41,035 nucleotides of DNA from GCA-002700125 sp964434385 (GCA_964434385.1 CAYSUW010000012.1:1-41035), one strand, 5' to 3'. Counted from the first letter of the stretch, positions 23,101 to 31,964 are shown. Made by a program: numbers and translations. Notes: generated by a model from the letters alone, not told the origin.

Positions 23101-24123
23101 TTAAAATTGAGATAAAAATCTCATATCATTTCCATAAAAATGTCTAATATTGTCTATTCCATGACGAATCATAGCAATTCTTTCTACTCCAACCCCAAAT
23201 GCAAATCCCGAGTATTTATTTGAGTCGTAGCCTACACTTTCTAAAACTTTTGGATGAACCATGCCTGCTCCTAAAATTTCAATCCAATTACCTTGCCAGT
23301 CAATAGACATATCTACGCCTGGTTCAACAAAAGGAAAATAATCACATCTGAATCTAATTTTTCTTTTAGGACCGAAAAGTTTTCTTGCAAAATCATATAA
23401 AGTCCCTTTCAAATCAGTAAAATTCAGGTTTGAATCTATAGCTAATCCTTCTATTTGATTAAAATGCCATTCATGTGTTGAGTTAGTTGCTTCATATCGA
23501 TAACATTTTCCAGGTACAATTACCCTGATAGGAGGATCACTTTTTTCCATTATTCTAGCTTGCATAGGAGAAGTGTGAGTTCTAAGTAACATTCTTTTCC
23601 CATCGATTTCATCATTGTCAATCCATAAAGTGTCCCACATATCTCTTGCAGGATGATCTTTTGGAATATTCAGAAGATCAAAGTTGTATAAATCCCATTC
23701 TACTTCTGGGCCTTCTTTTATTTGAAAACCCAGAGAAGAAAATGCTGAGCATACTTCCCTTATAGTTTGAGTTACAGGATGAAGTCTTCCTCTATTGGGA
23801 ATTCTTCCAGATAAAGAATAGTCAAAAATATGAGATTCTTTTTTTTCATCTTGTTTTAATTCTTTATTTTTATTTTCAAATGAATTCTCTAATGATTTTC
23901 GAATATTATTTGCTTCTGAGCCAATAATTGGTCTTTCTTTTGGATCATAGTTCTTTATATCTCTTAGAATATTGGTAAGAAAAGATTTTCTACCTAAATA
24001 TTTAACTTTCCATTCTTCTAAAGATTTTAATTCAGTAATTTTTGCAAGATCAATTTCAGCAGTTTTTTTAGAATCACCTAATTCTTGGAAAATGAGTTTG
24101 GATTTTGAGTTTTTCGAGCTCAT
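23101..24123 (-). CDS. pheS: Phenylalanyl-tRNA synthetase alpha subunit
   Basis: The catalytic alpha subunit of PheRS. It has the N-terminal coiled-coil (AEIDLAKITELKSLEEWKVKYLGRKSFLT), and class II motifs: HPVTQTIREV, FDLLNIPKDHPARDMWDT (motif 2 region), LLRTHTSPMQAR, HEWHFNQIEGLAID and motif 3 FGVGVERIAMIRHG. The longest frame opens at 24183, but the first 20 codons look like leader sequence. The ATG at 24123 has AGGAG just upstream and gives MSSKNSKSK, so I choose it (340 residues). It is the first gene of pheS-pheT-moeA-hypothetical. Confidence 0.95.
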   Translation of the reverse strand: MSSKNSKSKLIFQELGDSKKTAEIDLAKITELKSLEEWKVKYLGRKSFLTNILRDIKNYDPKERPIIGSEANNIRKSLENSFENKNKELKQDEKKESHIFDYSLSGRIPNRGRLHPVTQTIREVCSAFSSLGFQIKEGPEVEWDLYNFDLLNIPKDHPARDMWDTLWIDNDEIDGKRMLLRTHTSPMQARIMEKSDPPIRVIVPGKCYRYEATNSTHEWHFNQIEGLAIDSNLNFTDLKGTLYDFARKLFGPKRKIRFRCDYFPFVEPGVDMSIDWQGNWIEILGAGMVHPKVLESVGYDSNKYSGFAFGVGVERIAMIRHGIDNIRHFYGNDMRFLSQF

Positions 24124-24318
24124 AGTCTCCTGACAATATAAGTTTTTGCTTATCAAATATAATTTTAGTTTAACAAAACCCACAAATAATAATTAATATT
24201 TAATTAGAATTGATACTATTATAAAAATAGGTAAAAGATAATTTTTATAATTTAGTATTTGCTTATCTAATTACCTAGTTTGATTTTTAAAAATCATTTG
24301 AACTAGAATCAAATAGAG

Positions 24319-24387
24319 ATTAAGTTGAAAAAAGTAAGATTAATTAGTAATATTAAATTAAGTTGAAATAAGTTTGATTTTTTCAAC
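24319..24387 (+). promoter_or_regulatory. Promoter and 5' leader hairpin of the DUF5679-like gene, with direct repeats
   Basis: TTGAAA (24325-24330) and TAATAT (24348-24353) are 17 bases apart, a good sigma70 promoter with start near 24360. The promoter is embedded in a 23-base imperfect direct repeat: 24319-24341 and 24357-24379 both read ATTAAGTTGAAA followed by AAGT and GATT. The second copy starts at the predicted transcript 5' end and also forms a hairpin, GTTGAAA (24362-24368) with TTTCAAC (24381-24387), 12-base loop. It may be a 5'-end mRNA stabiliser or an operator. Confidence 0.5.
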
Positions 24388-24426
24388 TATTTGCCGGTGC
24401 AAAAAAGTAGCTATAGGAGGTCAGGC

Positions 24427-24609
24427 ATGAAACTCACTGCTTACAGTGTGAAATTGAAGAAGGTTGTAGAAATTGCAAACCCTAAAATTGTAACTATGAA
24501 GAACGGTAGAAAAGCTGTTCAAGGCGTCGCTTCAGAAGATCCTACATCAAAAGTGTTTAGGATTTTAAGTGACAAAGATGTTGCAGAGGTAGAAAAACAG
24601 ATAGGTTAA
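24427..24609 (+). CDS. Small DUF5679-like protein lacking the zinc-ribbon cysteines
   Basis: A strong ribosome site (AGGAGG, seven bases before the ATG at 24427) fixes the start; the frame also extends upstream to 24391 but without such a site. The 60-residue product aligns by eye with DUF5679, a small zinc-ribbon family whose pattern is YCVKCK...VTMKNGRPAVKG-CPVCGTKMFRI. Here the core VTMKNGRKAVQGV and the ending SKVFRIL are kept, but the four cysteine positions read AYSVKLK and VASEDPTS, with no Cys at all. A charged tail (KDVAEVEKQIG) is added. It has its own promoter and a strong terminator, implying high, independent expression. The function of DUF5679 is unknown to me. Confidence 0.75.
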   Translation: MKLTAYSVKLKKVVEIANPKIVTMKNGRKAVQGVASEDPTSKVFRILSDKDVAEVEKQIG

Positions 24610-24646
24610 TTTGTTTTAAACTTTGTCTATTAATATTTCTCAAAGA

Positions 24647-24682
24647 AAGCGACTTGCTTTATAGTAAGTCGCTTATTTTTTA
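24647..24682 (+). terminator. Rho-independent terminator after the DUF5679-like gene
   Basis: A perfect 9-bp stem AAGCGACTT (24647-24655) / AAGTCGCTT (24666-24674) with a 10-base loop is followed by ATTTTTT. It is the clearest terminator in the window. It ends only 17 bases before the ATG of the aldo/keto reductase gene. A competing small hairpin, AAAGC (24646-24650) / GCTTT (24656-24660), would block it. Confidence 0.9.
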
Positions 24683-24699
24683 ATAATCAATTATTTCAA

Positions 24700-25590
24700 A
24701 TGCAAACTCAAGTTCTTGGAAAAACGGGATTATCTGTTAGCAGACTTGGAGTTGGATTATCAGAAATTCGCTCAAGTTCTAAAGATAACGTATATAAAAT
24801 TTTATCATCTGCACTTGATGCAGGTATAAATTTTTTTGACACTGCATCATGCTATGGAAACAGTGAAGAATTACTTGGTGAAGCTATGTCTCATTTAAGA
24901 AATAAATTTGTGTTAGCTTCAAAATGTGGACATTCTTTTGATTCTAGTCTTGAAGATTGGTCATATGATTTAGTTAAAAAAAGTGTTGATAGAAGTTTGA
25001 AACTTCTAAAAACAGATCGTATAGATATTATGCAAATCCATTCTTGTGAATTAGATATCCTGAAGAGAGGTGAAGCTATCAATGCTCTTCAGGATGCTAA
25101 GAAAGAAGGGAAAATATTGCATCTAGGTTATAGTGGAGATAATGATGCAGCAGTTTGGGCTGCTGAAAGTAATATTTTTTCTACTATCCAGACGAGTTTT
25201 AATCTTGTAGAACAAAAAGCTAGGTACAAATTATTTGAGGTTACTAAGAGAAATAATTTGGGTGTAATAGCAAAAAGGCCTATTGCAAATGGCGCTTGGA
25301 GATCTTCTAAAAGTCCTTCTTTATATGCAGATGAATATTTCAGAAGATCAAAAATTCTTGAAAATGAAGGATTATTGAGTGATGAACCTGAGGATAGGAT
25401 TTTAACTTCTATGGGATTTATATTTAGTTTTGAAGAAATTGATTCAGCTATAATTGGCACTCAAAATCCTGACCATATGTTAGGAAATATTGAAATGTTT
25501 TTGAAATCTTTACCTATTTCTGTAAAAACGGTTAATGATTTATGTCAGAGGTATGATAATCTTGGCGTAAATTGGGATCAAAGGACCTGA
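24700..25590 (+). CDS. Aldo/keto reductase
   Basis: An NADPH-dependent oxidoreductase of the aldo/keto reductase TIM-barrel family (296 residues). It starts LGKTGLSVSRLGVGL, and the catalytic tetrad is present: FDTASCYG (Asp47, Tyr52), ASKCGH (Lys75) and DIMQIHS (His114). The cofactor end reads AIIGTQNPDHM. The substrate is unknown. There is no Shine-Dalgarno before the ATG. trpS starts 1 base after its stop, so it heads the trpS-trp run, though no role in tryptophan metabolism is known for it. Confidence 0.9.
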   Translation: MQTQVLGKTGLSVSRLGVGLSEIRSSSKDNVYKILSSALDAGINFFDTASCYGNSEELLGEAMSHLRNKFVLASKCGHSFDSSLEDWSYDLVKKSVDRSLKLLKTDRIDIMQIHSCELDILKRGEAINALQDAKKEGKILHLGYSGDNDAAVWAAESNIFSTIQTSFNLVEQKARYKLFEVTKRNNLGVIAKRPIANGAWRSSKSPSLYADEYFRRSKILENEGLLSDEPEDRILTSMGFIFSFEEIDSAIIGTQNPDHMLGNIEMFLKSLPISVKTVNDLCQRYDNLGVNWDQRT

Positions 25591-25591
25591 A

Positions 25592-26605
25592 ATGGAACCT
25601 AAAAAAAGAATTTTGACAGGAATTAGGCCTACTGGTGCTCTTCACTTAGGTCATTATGTAGGAGCTCTTGAAACTTGGTTGGAATTTCAAGAAGAGTATG
25701 ATTGTTTTTTCCTGATAGCAGATTATCAAGCTCTTGGTGATCATTTTTCAGAAATTGACCTGATCACTGATTCTGTAAAACAGGTAACGTTGGATTGGTT
25801 ATCAGTAGGACTAGATCCTGAAAAATCTACATTTGTTATTCAAAGTTATGTCCCAGAACACGCAGAACTTACTGCACTATTAAGTTTTATTACTCCTCTT
25901 GGGATGCTTGAAAGAAATCCAACATTAAAAGGTGAATTGGATCAATTATCTATAGAAAAAAGGACAGTTGGGTTTTTTAATTATCCTATGAGTCAAGTTG
26001 CAGATATTTTATTGCCTAGAGCAGATCTTGTTCCTGTAGGAGAAGATCAGGCTCCCCATATTGAGATGACTCGAGAAGTGGCGCGAAAATTTAATAGAAT
26101 GTTTTCAGATATTTTCCCTGAACCCTCTACTAAAATAGGCAGAGTTCCTAGATTAAAAGGAATAGATGGACAAAATAAAATGAGTAAAAGTAAGGGTAAT
26201 GTAATTGAATTAAGATTTACAGAAGAACAAGTTAATAAATCTGTAATGTCTATGTACACTGATCCAACTAGATTAAGGGCTACAGATCCAGGTCACGTAG
26301 AAGGGAATCCAGTTTTTCAATATCATGATGCTTTTAATACTAACAAAGGACAAGTAGAAGATTTCAAAGAAAGGTATAGGAAAGGAAAAATTGGGGATGT
26401 GGAAGTAAAAAAAGTTTTAGCAAAATCAATTAATGATTTCTTAGATCCTATTCGGGAAAAACGTTTATATTTTGAATCGCATCCCAATATAGTTGAAGAA
26501 GCTATTATGAATGGAACAAATAGAGCTAGAGATGTAGCTAAAGAAACTATGAAAATGGTTAGATCCGCGATGAAAATTGATTCTTATACATCTACTTGGA
26601 CATAG
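25592..26605 (+). CDS. trpS: Tryptophanyl-tRNA synthetase
   Basis: This class I synthetase charges tRNA-Trp. It begins TGIRPTGALHLGHYVGAL, with the HIGH motif as HLGH (18-21), continues with GEDQAPHIEMTREVARKFN and has the second signature KMSKS (196-200). The 337-residue length is typical. It starts one base after the reductase stop, and its own stop directly touches the trpE1 start, so charging enzyme and tryptophan biosynthesis genes share a transcript. Confidence 0.97.
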   Translation: MEPKKRILTGIRPTGALHLGHYVGALETWLEFQEEYDCFFLIADYQALGDHFSEIDLITDSVKQVTLDWLSVGLDPEKSTFVIQSYVPEHAELTALLSFITPLGMLERNPTLKGELDQLSIEKRTVGFFNYPMSQVADILLPRADLVPVGEDQAPHIEMTREVARKFNRMFSDIFPEPSTKIGRVPRLKGIDGQNKMSKSKGNVIELRFTEEQVNKSVMSMYTDPTRLRATDPGHVEGNPVFQYHDAFNTNKGQVEDFKERYRKGKIGDVEVKKVLAKSINDFLDPIREKRLYFESHPNIVEEAIMNGTNRARDVAKETMKMVRSAMKIDSYTSTWT

Positions 26606-28066
26606 ATGATGGAAAATTACTTTCCTAGTAAAGATCAATTCTTGGAATTATCAAAAAACTATAATTATATTCCTGTTTATACTGAGTTAGATTCCAATAG
26701 TGAAACTCCACTTTCTATTTACAGAAAAATTGTTAAGAATCCATACTCATTTCTTTTGGAATCAGTAGAAGGCGATGAGAGCGTAGCACGATATAGTTTT
26801 ATAGGTATAAATCCCAAAGAAATCATTAAAACAGGTTCTGAAGAACAAAATGGCGAAGTAGATCCATTAGAGTTATTAGAAAAAGCTATGGAAAACATTA
26901 AATTTGCTTCATTAAAAGGTCTTCCTAAATTTCATGGTGGAGCAGTTGGATTCCTTTCTTATGAAACTGTTACTTATATCGAACCTTCAGTTGAAAAAAG
27001 TGCTCAATCTTTAACATATACTCCTGAGAGTGTATTTATGATAGGTAGTTCATTAGTAATTTTTGATCATGTAAAACAATCAATAATTATTGTAGTACAT
27101 GCTGATTTAAGAAATAGTAAGGATTTTGAAGATACTTATAGAAAAACTCTTGAATCAATCTCTGAAATAACAACTGACTTGAAAGAAGATGTGTTTTCAG
27201 AAAAGGCACATGATAATTCAGATTTTGAAGATTTTTCTGTAGTTCATATTACTGAAAAAGAGAGATATCAAAAAATGGTTCAAAAAACTAAAGAATTAAT
27301 TAACCAAGGAGAAATGATTCAAGCGGTATTATCTCAGAAATTAACAAGGAAAGTTAAAGTATCTGCCGTTAATATTTTTCAATCCCTTAGGATTATTAAT
27401 CCATCTCCGTATATGTTTTTATTAGATCTAGAAGATTTTCATATTATTGGTTCTTCTCCAGAATTATTAGTACAAGTAGTGGATGGCGTAGTTGCAGCTC
27501 ATCCCATAGCTGGAACTAGACCTAGGGGCAAGAATGAAAAAGAAGATCAAGATTTAGAAAAAGAATTATTAAATGATGAGAAAGAATTAGCTGAACATTT
27601 GATGCTTTTAGATTTAGGTCGAAATGATGTGGGAAAAGTTTCATCTCCTGGATCTGTAAAGGTAACTCAACAGATGGAAATAGAAAGATATTCTCATGTA
27701 ATGCATATTGTTTCTCATGTTACAGGAGACTTGTCTGAAAACTTTAATCCATTTGATGTTTTAAAATCAGCATTTCCAGCAGGAACAGTATCTGGAGCCC
27801 CCAAAGTTAGGGCAATGCAATTGATTTCTGAGGGAGAGCAATATCAAAGGGGTCCTTACTCTGGAGCAGTTGGTTATTTTAGTTTTAACGGAAATATGGA
27901 TACTGCTATAGCTATTAGGACGATAATTTTAAAAGATGGTGTTGCTTACCTGCAAGCTGGAGCAGGAATTGTGTCAGATTCAGTACCTGAAAGGGAATAT
28001 CAGGAATGTTTACATAAGATGGGTGCATTGATAAAAGCTATAGAACATGCAGAAGAAAATTATTAA
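26606..28066 (+). CDS. trpE: Anthranilate synthase component I (canonical copy)
   Basis: TrpE makes anthranilate from chorismate, with ammonia from TrpG. The N-terminal domain carries the feedback motif SFLLES (50-53), which binds tryptophan in known enzymes. The catalytic domain is complete: IIGSSPELLV, PIAGTRPRG, AEHLMLLDLGRND, YSHVMHIVS, AFPAGTVSGAPKVRA and AGAGIVSDSVPEREYQE. It follows trpS with no gap (two ATGs in a row at 26606 and 26609). The following gene is a diverged second TrpE that overlaps it by 20 bases. Confidence 0.95.
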   Translation: MMENYFPSKDQFLELSKNYNYIPVYTELDSNSETPLSIYRKIVKNPYSFLLESVEGDESVARYSFIGINPKEIIKTGSEEQNGEVDPLELLEKAMENIKFASLKGLPKFHGGAVGFLSYETVTYIEPSVEKSAQSLTYTPESVFMIGSSLVIFDHVKQSIIIVVHADLRNSKDFEDTYRKTLESISEITTDLKEDVFSEKAHDNSDFEDFSVVHITEKERYQKMVQKTKELINQGEMIQAVLSQKLTRKVKVSAVNIFQSLRIINPSPYMFLLDLEDFHIIGSSPELLVQVVDGVVAAHPIAGTRPRGKNEKEDQDLEKELLNDEKELAEHLMLLDLGRNDVGKVSSPGSVKVTQQMEIERYSHVMHIVSHVTGDLSENFNPFDVLKSAFPAGTVSGAPKVRAMQLISEGEQYQRGPYSGAVGYFSFNGNMDTAIAIRTIILKDGVAYLQAGAGIVSDSVPEREYQECLHKMGALIKAIEHAEENY

Positions 28067-29534
28067 ACCCAATATCCATAAAGTTTCTATTTCATTAAAT
28101 GAAATTAGAAAATTAACTAAGAAATATAATTTTGTAGAAATTTCTATTGAATTAGAAAATATAACTTCTAACCCTATTTCTATATATGAAAATATAGCCA
28201 ATAAGGAAGATCCAGGTTTTATTCTTGATTTTATTAACCCAGGAGAAAAAACTCCTTATGTGAGTTATCTAAGTCATGAAATAATGGAAATCATTGATGT
28301 AAATGATGAAGATCCTACTCAAAAGCTCAGGAATTATTTTGATAATATATCAATTTATTTGTCTGATGAAACTAGAGATTTTTCTTTTGGTGCAGTTGGG
28401 TATTTTGGATATGAAACATTTAAGTATTTTGAACCATCAGTCGGATTATTAAAAAAAGATCCTAATAATTGCCCTGAAGCTTCATTTATGATTCCTCAAT
28501 CAATGATTTCGTTTTTCCATAATGAGCAAAAAGTTATTGTCTCAACGATATTGAAGCTAGATGGAAAAGATTTAGAAAAAAATTATTTTAAAGCAACAGA
28601 TAAATTAAATTCTTTAAGTTTTTTGATCTTGAACAATACAACTTTCAAAGAAGAAGAAAAAATTTTCCAAAATCAAAAGACCACTGATTTTAAACCAAAT
28701 ATTATGAGAAATGATTATATTTCTATGGTTAAGCAAGCTAAAGATCATATACTCAAGGGTGAGCTGATTCAATGTGTTTTATCTCAAAGATTCTTATTGG
28801 AAAAAAAATTTCAAGACATAAATGAAGAATTTAAGTTTAATGATTTGAAATTCATAAAATTGTATTCGTATCTAGTAGAAAAAAACCCTTCTGATTATAT
28901 GTATTATTTTAATTTTGGTAATAATTTTCAAATAATTGGTTCTTCTCCGGAGATGTTCTTAAAAGTTAGAGGAAATAAAGTGATTATTCGTCCTGTAGCT
29001 GGAACTACAAGTATTGATAAGAATAAAGATTTTTCAGAAAAATTATTTCATCTCAAAAACAGTGAAAAAGATAATGCAGAACACATTATGTTAGTTGATC
29101 TTGCTAGAAATGATTTAGGAAGGGTATGCAAAACTGGCTCGGTTAAGGTGTCCAAATTAATGAATATTGAAACCTATTCTCATGTGGCTCATATAGTTTC
29201 TGAAATTGAAGGCATTATCAGACCAGAATTTGATTGTTTTGATGCATTTATTGCATCATTTCCTACTGGAACACTTGTTGGAGCTCCAAAGATTAGAGCA
29301 GCACAGTTGATTTCCGAATTAGAACCTGAAGGCAGAGGTCCTTATTGTGGAGCTATAGGATGGTTTGATATAAGAGGAAATATTGATACTGGGACAATAA
29401 TACGTTCAGTTATAATAAAAGATGAAAAAATCTCCTATAATGGAGGCGGAGGAATAGTATTTGACTCTGACCCTGAGTTAGAATATCAAGAAACCTTAGA
29501 TAAAACCAAAATTTTTAATGAGTATATTGAATGA
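28047..29534 (+). CDS. Second, diverged anthranilate synthase component I-like protein
   Basis: A 495-residue TrpE paralogue directly behind the first and overlapping it by 20 bases. It keeps the chorismate-binding framework: IIGSSPEMFLKV, AEHIMLVDLARNDLGRV, YSHVAHIVSEI, SFPTGTLVGAPKIRA and GGGIVFDSDPELEYQE. Two motifs differ: the tryptophan-binding LLES becomes FILDF (58-62), and the GTRPRG loop becomes GTTSIDKNKD. The PVAGT alanine argues against PabB, which has lysine there. It may be a feedback-insensitive anthranilate synthase, an enzyme with another chorismate product, or a regulatory partner. It overlaps trpG by four bases (ATGA), so it is the copy coupled to TrpG. Confidence 0.85.
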   Translation: MQKKIIKPNIHKVSISLNEIRKLTKKYNFVEISIELENITSNPISIYENIANKEDPGFILDFINPGEKTPYVSYLSHEIMEIIDVNDEDPTQKLRNYFDNISIYLSDETRDFSFGAVGYFGYETFKYFEPSVGLLKKDPNNCPEASFMIPQSMISFFHNEQKVIVSTILKLDGKDLEKNYFKATDKLNSLSFLILNNTTFKEEEKIFQNQKTTDFKPNIMRNDYISMVKQAKDHILKGELIQCVLSQRFLLEKKFQDINEEFKFNDLKFIKLYSYLVEKNPSDYMYYFNFGNNFQIIGSSPEMFLKVRGNKVIIRPVAGTTSIDKNKDFSEKLFHLKNSEKDNAEHIMLVDLARNDLGRVCKTGSVKVSKLMNIETYSHVAHIVSEIEGIIRPEFDCFDAFIASFPTGTLVGAPKIRAAQLISELEPEGRGPYCGAIGWFDIRGNIDTGTIIRSVIIKDEKISYNGGGGIVFDSDPELEYQETLDKTKIFNEYIE

Positions 29535-30094
29535 TATTACTTTTAGATAATTATGATAGTTTTACATATAATCTTTTTCAGTATATTACTGAGTTGGGAG
29601 AAGACGTAAAAGTAATTAGGAATGATGAATTAGATATTAAACAATTAAAATCATTAAATCCTGAAAAATTAGTTATATCTCCTGGCCCATCTAAACCTGA
29701 TAATGCTGGAATTTCGAACAAAGCAATTAGAGAATTTTCGGATAAAATCCCTATATTAGGTGTATGTTTAGGCCATCAATGTATTGGTCAAACTTTTGGT
29801 GCAAAAGTTCAATATGCGGGTGAAGTAAAACATGGAAAGACTTCTTTGATTAAACATGATGGATTGGGTATATTTAAAGATATTGAAAATCCAGTTGAAG
29901 TTGTAAGATATCACTCTTTAGCGATTCTGCCTGAATCAATTCCTGAAGACTTAAAAGTTTCAGCAATAACAGAAAATGGAGTGATAATGGGTATTAGACA
30001 TAAGAAATATCCTATAGAAGGAATCCAGTTTCACCCTGAATCAATTTTTACTAAACATGGAAAGAAGTTTTTAAAGAATTTTTTGGAATACTAA
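29531..30094 (+). CDS. trpG: Anthranilate synthase component II (glutamine amidotransferase)
   Basis: TrpG hydrolyses glutamine to supply ammonia to TrpE. It has DNYDSFTYNL at the start, ISPGPSKPDNAGIS, the nucleophile elbow LGVCLGHQCIGQ (Cys79), and the HPE pair GIQFHPESI (His168, Glu170). The 187-residue length fits. It overlaps the second TrpE by four bases, and there is only one trpG for two trpE. Such proteins may also serve as PabA. Confidence 0.95.
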   Translation: MILLLDNYDSFTYNLFQYITELGEDVKVIRNDELDIKQLKSLNPEKLVISPGPSKPDNAGISNKAIREFSDKIPILGVCLGHQCIGQTFGAKVQYAGEVKHGKTSLIKHDGLGIFKDIENPVEVVRYHSLAILPESIPEDLKVSAITENGVIMGIRHKKYPIEGIQFHPESIFTKHGKKFLKNFLEY

Positions 30095-30106
30095 TTTGTT
30101 AATTTT

Positions 30107-31150
30107 ATGAAGATATTAGAATCAATAAAACTTTTATTAAATAATTCAGATCTGTCATTTGATTTATCTAAAGAAGTTATGAATGAAATTATGGAAGGAA
30201 AAGTCACTCCTTCTCAATTTGGATCATTTGTTACTGCTTTAAAAATTAAAGGTGAAACACCTGAAGAAATTGCAGGAATGGCTACAGTTATGAGAACTAA
30301 ATCACTCTCCATATCTACTTCTTCTAGGCTATTGGATACTTGTGGAACAGGAGGAGATAATAAGGGAACATTCAACATTTCAACTGCATCTGCGATAGTA
30401 TCGTCTTCCTCTGGAGCAAAAGTTGCCAAACATGGTAATCGAGCTATGTCAGGATCAACAGGAAGTGCAGATGTGTTAGAACAATTGGGTGTAAAGATTA
30501 CTCTTTCTCCTGATTCTGTGAAAACTTGTATTGAGCAAATTGGAATAGGTTTTATTTTTGCTCAATCTTTTCATCCTGCTATGAAATTTGCTGCTCCACT
30601 TAGAAAAGAAATAGGTATTCCTACAGTTTTTAATGTATTAGGTCCATTAACTAATCCTGCAAATGCGCAAACTCAGTTAATTGGAGTATCTAACCCTGAA
30701 TTGGCTCCTAAGGTAGCTGAAGCATTAAAAATTTTAAAAATTAAAAAAGCTTTAGTGGTTCATGGTTACGAAGGAATGGATGAAATAAGTGTTCAAGGAG
30801 ATACTATTATTTGGGAAGTTACAGTTGATATGGTTAAAAGACGTAAAACTAGGCCTTCTGATTTTAGCCTTTCAGAAGGTAAAAATTCTGATTTAATTGT
30901 TTCTTCTACTGAGGAAAGTGCCGAAATAATTAAAAATGTTTTAAAAGGTGAAGGTGCAAAACCAAATGATCGTTCTATTATTTCATCATGTAGAAAAGCT
31001 GTGATTATAAATTCTGCAGCTTCTTTAATTGCTTATGGAATTGTAGATAATTTTCAGGAAGCTTCTAATTTAGCTTCAGAGGCCATAGACTCTGGAGCAT
31101 CTTTGGACAAATTAAATCAGTTGATCAAAATTTCTAATGAATTGGAATAA
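30107..31150 (+). CDS. trpD: Anthranilate phosphoribosyltransferase
   Basis: TrpD joins anthranilate to PRPP. Signatures are LLDTCGTGGDNKGTFNIST (PRPP loop), KHGNRAMSGSTGSADVLEQLG, FIFAQSFHPAMKFAAPLRKEIG, TVFNVLGPLTNPA and VVHGYEGMDEIS. The 347-residue length is normal. It lies 12 bases after trpG and overlaps trpC by 14 bases. Confidence 0.96.
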   Translation: MKILESIKLLLNNSDLSFDLSKEVMNEIMEGKVTPSQFGSFVTALKIKGETPEEIAGMATVMRTKSLSISTSSRLLDTCGTGGDNKGTFNISTASAIVSSSSGAKVAKHGNRAMSGSTGSADVLEQLGVKITLSPDSVKTCIEQIGIGFIFAQSFHPAMKFAAPLRKEIGIPTVFNVLGPLTNPANAQTQLIGVSNPELAPKVAEALKILKIKKALVVHGYEGMDEISVQGDTIIWEVTVDMVKRRKTRPSDFSLSEGKNSDLIVSSTEESAEIIKNVLKGEGAKPNDRSIISSCRKAVIINSAASLIAYGIVDNFQEASNLASEAIDSGASLDKLNQLIKISNELE

Positions 31151-31964
31151 ATTTGAATTAGGCGAAGTACTAATAGATATTTTAAATTCTAAGAAAGATC
31201 TTATTGATTTTAAAAAACAGAAACTTCCTTTAAAGAATTTAATAAAAAATATTTCTGAAGAAATCAATTTTGATTTTTCTAAAGCAATTTCAGAAAAACC
31301 TAATATTCAAATTATTGCAGAATTAAAAAGATCTTCCGCTTCTGCTGGGAATTTACAATCAAATTTATCAATAGAAGAAATGGCAAAAATTTATTTAAAC
31401 AATGATTGTGCTGCAATATCTGTACTTACTGAAAAAACTAAATTTTCAGGAGATATTAAAGATTTAAGATCTATAGTTAATTTATCAAAAAAATTTGAAA
31501 CCCCTATTCTTCAAAAAGATTTTATTTTTGATGAATATCAAGTATATGAAGGAAAAGCGAATGGTGCTTCAGCAATTTTACTTATTTTATCTATTTTAGA
31601 GCCTTCTCAATTTAAGAAACTATTTAAATTAATAGAATCTTTAAACATGACTCCTTTGGTAGAAATATTTTCAGAACATGAACTAGATTTGGCTCTAAGT
31701 CAAGGTGCGAAAGTGATTGGTATAAACAATAGAGATTTAAAAAAGTTAGAAACTTCATTAAAAGTTTTTGAGAATTTAGCCCCCTTGGTTCCTAAAGATT
31801 TAACTTTAATTGCAGAGAGTGGAATTAAGACGGTTGAAGATGTTAAATTGATGGCAGATTTAGGAGCTGACGCTATTTTAATAGGAGAAACTTTACTAAA
31901 AGCTGGTGATAAATCAGATCAAATAATAAAAGAAATGTCATCAATTAGAAAAAATGAAAATTAA
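31137..31964 (+). CDS. trpC: Indole-3-glycerol phosphate synthase
   Basis: TrpC closes the indole ring. It has IIAELKRSSASAGN (catalytic glutamate and lysine), ISVLTEKTKFSG, PILQKDFIFDEYQVYE (catalytic lysine), GASAILLILSIL, VIGINNRDLKKLE, LIAESGIKTVED and DAILIGETLLKA. The ATG at 31137 lies inside the end of trpD, a 14-base overlap, and its end overlaps trpF by 11 bases, a tightly coupled arrangement. Confidence 0.96.
   Translation: MNWNKFELGEVLIDILNSKKDLIDFKKQKLPLKNLIKNISEEINFDFSKAISEKPNIQIIAELKRSSASAGNLQSNLSIEEMAKIYLNNDCAAISVLTEKTKFSGDIKDLRSIVNLSKKFETPILQKDFIFDEYQVYEGKANGASAILLILSILEPSQFKKLFKLIESLNMTPLVEIFSEHELDLALSQGAKVIGINNRDLKKLETSLKVFENLAPLVPKDLTLIAESGIKTVEDVKLMADLGADAILIGETLLKAGDKSDQIIKEMSSIRKNEN

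Noticed and set aside
24427..24609. trp leader peptide with attenuator
   Set aside because: The 60-residue frame has no tryptophan codons and resembles a known small protein family, so classic attenuation is not supported.
26606..29534. One of the two TrpE copies being PabB
   Set aside because: Both have alanine (PIAGT, PVAGT) where PabB has the catalytic lysine (PIKGT), so neither looks like aminodeoxychorismate synthase.
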